A stretch of DNA of 8,992 bases from an uncultured Clostridia bacterium (GTDB lineage: Bacteria; Bacillota; Clostridia; TANB77; CAG-508): NCBI GenBank assembly GCA_934177555.1, contig CAKPPL010000047.1, forward strand, positions 1 through 8,992, written 5' to 3'. This document shows, piece after piece, positions 5,779 to 8,992 of the stretch. Made by a program: the position numbers and the translations under genes. Every line of letters begins with the position of its first letter. Position 1 is the first letter of the stretch. The notes beneath the pieces were generated by a model. It worked only from the letters and a program-made list of their open reading frames with translations, searched no databases and had not been told where the DNA came from.

Positions 5779-6441
5779 TTAGTTTGATATATTAACATAT
5801 TTTTTGGCAATTTTATCATCAAATTTATTTATTGTTTTTGCACAATTTAATAATTCTTTTGACATATTTTTATCAACCTCATATTCAGCTTTATATTTTA
5901 CTTTGTGTTCAAAACTTGCCCAAAAATCCATTGCTAATGTTCTTATTTGTATCTCACATTTTACATATATAGTTTGTTTTGCAAGTTTTACTGGCACTTC
6001 TACTATCATATGATAGCTTGAATATCCACTTTTTTTAGGTGTTGTTACATAATCTTTTTCTTTTAAAACATGTATATCTGGAATTTCTTTTACTAAATTT
6101 TTTATAAAAAATATATCGTCTTTTATATTACATACTATTCTTAGTCCTGCAATATCATTAATTTTTTCTATTAAATTTATATATGTTTTTTCATATCCTT
6201 TTTTATCCATTTTTTTAATTATACTTTTAGGTTCTTTTATTCTTGATGTGACATGGTCAATCAAATCATAATTATACATTATTTTAAATTCTCTTTTTAT
6301 TATATTCATTTGTGTTTCTAATTGATTTAATGCAGATTCATAAAAAAACATCAATTTTTCAAACGGCTCATCACCTGCATCTAATTTATCTTCTTTACTT
6401 TCTAAACAATTTTCAATTATCATTAAATCATTTTTTCTCAT
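5779..6441 (-). CDS. Small alarmone synthetase, GTP pyrophosphokinase of the RelP/RelQ type
   Basis: A 220-residue single-domain RelA/SpoT synthetase with no HD hydrolase, TGS or ACT domain. It is expected to transfer pyrophosphate from ATP to GTP or GDP, making (p)ppGpp in the cytosol. Visible motifs: SRIKEPKSI (66-74, ATP-binding basic motif), NDIAGLRI with the metal ligand D97, the G-loop SGYSSYH (138-144) with Y140 that stacks on the guanine, and the catalytic segment CEIQIRT with E163, followed by MDFWASFEHKVKYK (171-184). The last segment resembles RelP (YwaC) while GYSSYH is nearer RelQ (YjbM), so I leave the symbol blank. Length is near that of both. I start at the ATG 6439-6441, since AAAGGA lies 9 nt before it. 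An ATG six codons earlier (6457-6459) has no such site. It lies upstream of rny and divergent from deoD. No terminator is clear after it. Confidence 0.9.
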   Translation of the reverse strand: MRKNDLMIIENCLESKEDKLDAGDEPFEKLMFFYESALNQLETQMNIIKREFKIMYNYDLIDHVTSRIKEPKSIIKKMDKKGYEKTYINLIEKINDIAGLRIVCNIKDDIFFIKNLVKEIPDIHVLKEKDYVTTPKKSGYSSYHMIVEVPVKLAKQTIYVKCEIQIRTLAMDFWASFEHKVKYKAEYEVDKNMSKELLNCAKTINKFDDKIAKKYVNISN

Positions 6442-6450
6442 ATCATATTT

Positions 6451-6456
6451 TCCTTT
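6451..6456 (-). promoter_or_regulatory. Ribosome binding site deciding the alarmone synthetase start
   Basis: AAAGGA on the minus strand, 9 nt before the ATG at 6439-6441. It lies inside the 5' extension of the alternative longer frame and so favours the shorter product. I could not find a convincing promoter for this gene in 6457-6584. Confidence 0.6.
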
Positions 6457-6527
6457 CATTTTACGTTATGATTTTATATACATTTTGTTATCAACATATT
6501 TATTTTTTGTGTCTTTTGTGTAAATTA

Positions 6528-6556
6528 TTGCATTAGATTTTTTTTACTGGTATAAT
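6528..6556 (+). promoter_or_regulatory. Promoter of deoD with extended -10
   Basis: TATAAT (6551-6556) is preceded by TGG, giving the extended -10 form TGNTATAAT. A weak -35, TTGCAT (6528-6533), lies 17 bp upstream. Initiation near 6562-6564 leaves about 20 nt before the start codon, enough for the AAGGAGG site at 6572-6578 but too short for a riboswitch. Confidence 0.75.
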
Positions 6557-6584
6557 CTATTATATTATTATAAGGAGGTATAAT

Positions 6585-7310
6585 ATGTCTACACCACATA
6601 ATGAAGCAAATTTAGGCGAAATCGCCAAAACTGTAATAATGCCAGGAGACCCTCTTAGAGCTAAATATATTGCAGATAATTTTTTAAGTGATGCAAAATT
6701 AGTAAATTCTGTTAGAGGTATGTATGCATATACAGGTTTTTATAAAAACAAAAAAATTACTGTAATGGCTTCTGGAATGGGAATGCCAAGTATGGGAATT
6801 TATTCTTATGAATTATTTAAATTTTATGATGTTGAAAATATCATACGCATTGGATCATGTGGAGCTTATAAACCTGAGTTAAAATTATTTGATATTATTC
6901 TTGCTCAAAATACTTTTTCAGAAAGTAATTTTGCTTTAACTTTAAATAATGAAGCCTCTCATATTGTATCTAGTAATAGTGAATTAAACTCTATTATATG
7001 TGATACTGCTAAAAAAAATGATATTAATATCTACACAGGAAATACTGTTTGTACTGATTGTTTTGATGTTTATATGACTGATGTAAATCAATTTTTATCA
7101 AGAGTACCAAATGACTTTAATCCAATAAGTGCTGAAATGGAAGCTTTTGCATTATTCTATGTTGCAAAAATTTTAAATAAAAAAGCATCTTGTTTAATGA
7201 GTGTTGTTGATTCTAAATATATAAAAGAAATTGCTACTCCTGAGCAAAGACAAACAGGTCTTAATAATATGATAAAACTAGCTCTTGAAAGCACTTTATC
7301 TTTAGACTAA
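6585..7310 (+). CDS. deoD: Purine nucleoside phosphorylase, hexameric DeoD type
   Basis: A 241-residue cytosolic salvage enzyme that splits purine (deoxy)ribonucleosides with phosphate into the base and (deoxy)ribose 1-phosphate. It is close to the family's usual 235-240 residues and complete. Conserved features: STPHNEA with H5, donated to the neighbouring subunit's active site. PGDPLRAKYIA (20-30) with G21 and R25, R44, and IRIGSCGA with R88 form the phosphate site. SGMGMPSMGIYSYEL spans 63-77, and EMEAFAL (184-190) with M185 and E186 binds the ribose. D209 and R222 align with the catalytic Asp204 and Arg217 of the E. coli enzyme, although the local SDHI sequence is replaced by VDSK. The ATG follows AAGGAGG at 6 nt. 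It is the only plus-strand gene here, with its own promoter and a terminator shared with argS, so it is monocistronic rather than part of a deo operon. Confidence 0.96.
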   Translation: MSTPHNEANLGEIAKTVIMPGDPLRAKYIADNFLSDAKLVNSVRGMYAYTGFYKNKKITVMASGMGMPSMGIYSYELFKFYDVENIIRIGSCGAYKPELKLFDIILAQNTFSESNFALTLNNEASHIVSSNSELNSIICDTAKKNDINIYTGNTVCTDCFDVYMTDVNQFLSRVPNDFNPISAEMEAFALFYVAKILNKKASCLMSVVDSKYIKEIATPEQRQTGLNNMIKLALESTLSLD

Positions 7311-7350
7311 AAAATACTAGTCCTACCATTTGGGTAAGACTAGTTATTTA
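7310..7350. terminator. Bidirectional terminator between deoD and argS
   Basis: ACTAGTCCTACC (7316-7327) pairs with GGTAAGACTAGT (7333-7344) over 12 positions with one mismatch, around a five-base loop. On the minus strand a run of six T (TATTTTTTAG) follows directly, good for ending argS. On the plus strand a T-rich tail (TATTTATTTTT) serves deoD. The two genes converge with only 43 nt between them. Confidence 0.88.
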
Positions 7351-7353
7351 TTT

Positions 7354-8992
7354 TTACATTTTATCTGGTAATTGAATTCCTAGTAATTCTGTTCCTGCCT
7401 TTAATACTTTGCTAACAGCATATGTCAAATAGATTCTTGCATTTTTTATATCTTTATCTTCTACAATTACTTTATTTTCATTATAAAAATTGCTATATGC
7501 TTTTGCTAATTCTATTAAAAATCTTGATAATATAGATGGCTCATTTTTTTCTGTAACTTGTATTAATACATCCTCAAAATCATATATTAATTTTAAAACT
7601 TTTTGTGAATAATCATCAAGTAAATAATTTACATCTATTTCTTTTATATTTGGTATATTTCCTGCTTTTTCTAATAAGCTTTTTGTACGCACATATGTAT
7701 ATTGGATATATGGTCCTGTTTCTCCTTGAAAATTTAGTATTTCATCCCAATCAAATATTTCATCTTTTATTCTACTATTTGATAAATCGTTAAAAATTAC
7801 AGCTCCAATTCCTACTTTTTTTGCAACTTCGTCTTTGTCATCTAATTCAGGGTTTTTTTGTTCTATTATTTTTTTAGCTCTTGAAATTGATTCATTAAGC
7901 AAGTCGTCTAATTTTACTACATTTCCTTCTCTTGTTGACATTTTTCCTGTTGGTAATAATACCATTCCAAATGAAACATGTTCTAATCCATTAGTATATT
8001 TTTCATCAATTCCTAATAGTTTGGCTACTTCAAATACTTGTTTAAAATGAAGTACTTGTTCATATGATGTTACATATAAAGCTTTGTCAAAATCATATGT
8101 TCTTGCTCTATATAATATAGCAGCTAAATCTCTTGTTGCATATGTTGTTGAACCATTTGTTTTTTGTATAATACATGGTGTATTTATTCCTTTTTCTTCT
8201 AAATCTATTACTTTTGCTCCTTGAGATTCTATTAATTTACCTGATTTTTCAAGTATATCTATTACTTCTTGCATTTTATCTGAATAAAATGCTTCTCCAT
8301 TCCAAGAATCAAATTTACTTCCTAGTAAATCATATACTTTTTGGAATTCTTTTAAACTTAGTTCTCTGAATTTTTTCCAGATTTCAGTGCAATATGGATC
8401 TCCATCTTCTAATTTTTTGAAATTATTTCTGCAATCTTCTAAAACTTTTTCATCATTTTTACAAGCTTCATTTATTCTTATATATATCTTTGTTAATTCA
8501 TTTATAGGATCTTTGTCTATATCATATTCTTTTCCCCATAATTTATAACCTTCTATTAATTTTCCAAATTGAGTTCCATAATCTCCTATATGATTTATTC
8601 CTGTAACTTTATATCCTAAATATTTATATATATTATATAATGCTGCACCTATTACTGTTGAACGTAAATGGCCTATATGAAATGGCTTTGCTATATTAGG
8701 TGCTGAATAATCTATAACAATATTTTTATTTTTTCCTAATTCTGACTTTCCATATTCTTGTTGCTCTGATATTTCTCCTAATACATTTTGAGTCAAATTT
8801 TGCTTATTTATATAAAAGTTTAAATATCCACCCAATACGTCTATTTTTGACACTATATTTTCATCTATTTTTATTTTTTCTTTTATTTCAGGTGCTATTA
8901 CTTGAGGAGCTTTTTTTAGTTGTTTTGCAAGTCTAAAACATGGAAATGAATAATCTCCATTTTTTGTTTCTTTTGGAACTTCTATATATGAT
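7354..8992 (-). CDS. argS: Arginyl-tRNA synthetase (class I), 5' end outside window
   Basis: It charges tRNA-Arg with arginine in the cytosol. The open frame runs off the right edge: 545 codons before the stop are visible, and since ArgRS is usually about 555-580 residues, only some 15-30 N-terminal residues are missing. Visible order: the ArgRS N-terminal tRNA-binding domain (EVPKETKNGDYSFPCFRLAK, encoded near 8920-8985), the ATP-binding HIGH motif in KPFHIGHLRST (HIGH at 8668-8679), the Rossmann core, the second class I signature as KMSTR (7930-7944, a common ArgRS variant of KMSKS), then the alpha-helical DALR anticodon-binding domain, ending in the typical LLGIQLPDKM. A GTG at 8851-8853 is an internal valine codon and not the start, since conserved ArgRS sequence continues upstream of it. 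It ends at the terminator shared with deoD. Any T-box or other leader lies outside the window. Confidence 0.97.
   Translation of the reverse strand, partial: SYIEVPKETKNGDYSFPCFRLAKQLKKAPQVIAPEIKEKIKIDENIVSKIDVLGGYLNFYINKQNLTQNVLGEISEQQEYGKSELGKNKNIVIDYSAPNIAKPFHIGHLRSTVIGAALYNIYKYLGYKVTGINHIGDYGTQFGKLIEGYKLWGKEYDIDKDPINELTKIYIRINEACKNDEKVLEDCRNNFKKLEDGDPYCTEIWKKFRELSLKEFQKVYDLLGSKFDSWNGEAFYSDKMQEVIDILEKSGKLIESQGAKVIDLEEKGINTPCIIQKTNGSTTYATRDLAAILYRARTYDFDKALYVTSYEQVLHFKQVFEVAKLLGIDEKYTNGLEHVSFGMVLLPTGKMSTREGNVVKLDDLLNESISRAKKIIEQKNPELDDKDEVAKKVGIGAVIFNDLSNSRIKDEIFDWDEILNFQGETGPYIQYTYVRTKSLLEKAGNIPNIKEIDVNYLLDDYSQKVLKLIYDFEDVLIQVTEKNEPSILSRFLIELAKAYSNFYNENKVIVEDKDIKNARIYLTYAVSKVLKAGTELLGIQLPDKM

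Noticed and set aside
7605..8369. Plus-strand open frames opposite argS
   Set aside because: Same composition artefact. ArgRS motifs are intact on the minus strand throughout, and the plus frames resemble no family.
8851..8853. GTG as a start codon of argS
   Set aside because: Translation of the frame beyond it continues into the conserved ArgRS N-terminal domain up to the window edge, so the true start is outside.
1..8992. Search for CRISPR arrays, IS elements, tRNA genes, prophage, toxin-antitoxin or defence genes
   Set aside because: No direct-repeat arrays, transposase motifs, cloverleaf-like stretches or unexplained genes were seen. Every sizeable frame belongs to a well-known core family.

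Overview
This window is a chromosomal housekeeping segment of a low-GC, AT-rich Gram-positive bacterium, most likely a member of the Clostridia or a close Firmicutes relative. The base composition is strongly AT, by eye roughly a quarter to a third G+C. Shine-Dalgarno sites and sigma-A promoters follow the Firmicutes consensus. The gene set also fits: RNase Y, a small alarmone synthetase, an rplU leader RNA and a MecA_N-type class B penicillin-binding protein. TAA and TAG stops and TGG tryptophan codons are seen, so the standard code applies. I cannot name a species.

Reading the minus strand from right to left, the order is argS (5' end outside the window), a small (p)ppGpp synthetase gene, rny, dinB, a PBP2a-like transpeptidase gene, rplU and rpmA (3' end outside the window). 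The only plus-strand gene is deoD. It is divergent from the alarmone synthetase gene and convergent with argS, from which it is separated by a bidirectional terminator. No gene-free stretch exceeds 300 bases. The longest is 531-723, which holds a terminator, a strong promoter and the L21 leader.

Transcription is compact. The rplU, rny and dinB promoters each have a TTGACA -35 box and a 17-bp spacer, and the -10 boxes are TAAAAT or TATAAT. Two of them lie directly behind the terminator of the preceding gene. Likely units are rplU-rpmA (led by the L21 leader), dinB-PBP (only a weak internal promoter, no clear terminator between), rny alone ending in a strong hairpin, the alarmone synthetase (possibly reading into rny), and deoD alone.

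The genes cover translation (L21, L27, ArgRS), mRNA decay (RNase Y), the stringent response (alarmone synthetase), purine salvage (DeoD), translesion synthesis (DinB) and cell-wall crosslinking (PBP). I see no mobile element, CRISPR array, tRNA, rRNA or defence system, and no convincing undescribed system. The most useful oddities are an L27 gene without the N-terminal extension usual in Firmicutes and without the processing-protease gene between rplU and rpmA, a LexA-box-like palindrome inside the perfect dinB promoter, and mutually exclusive hairpins in the L21 leader.
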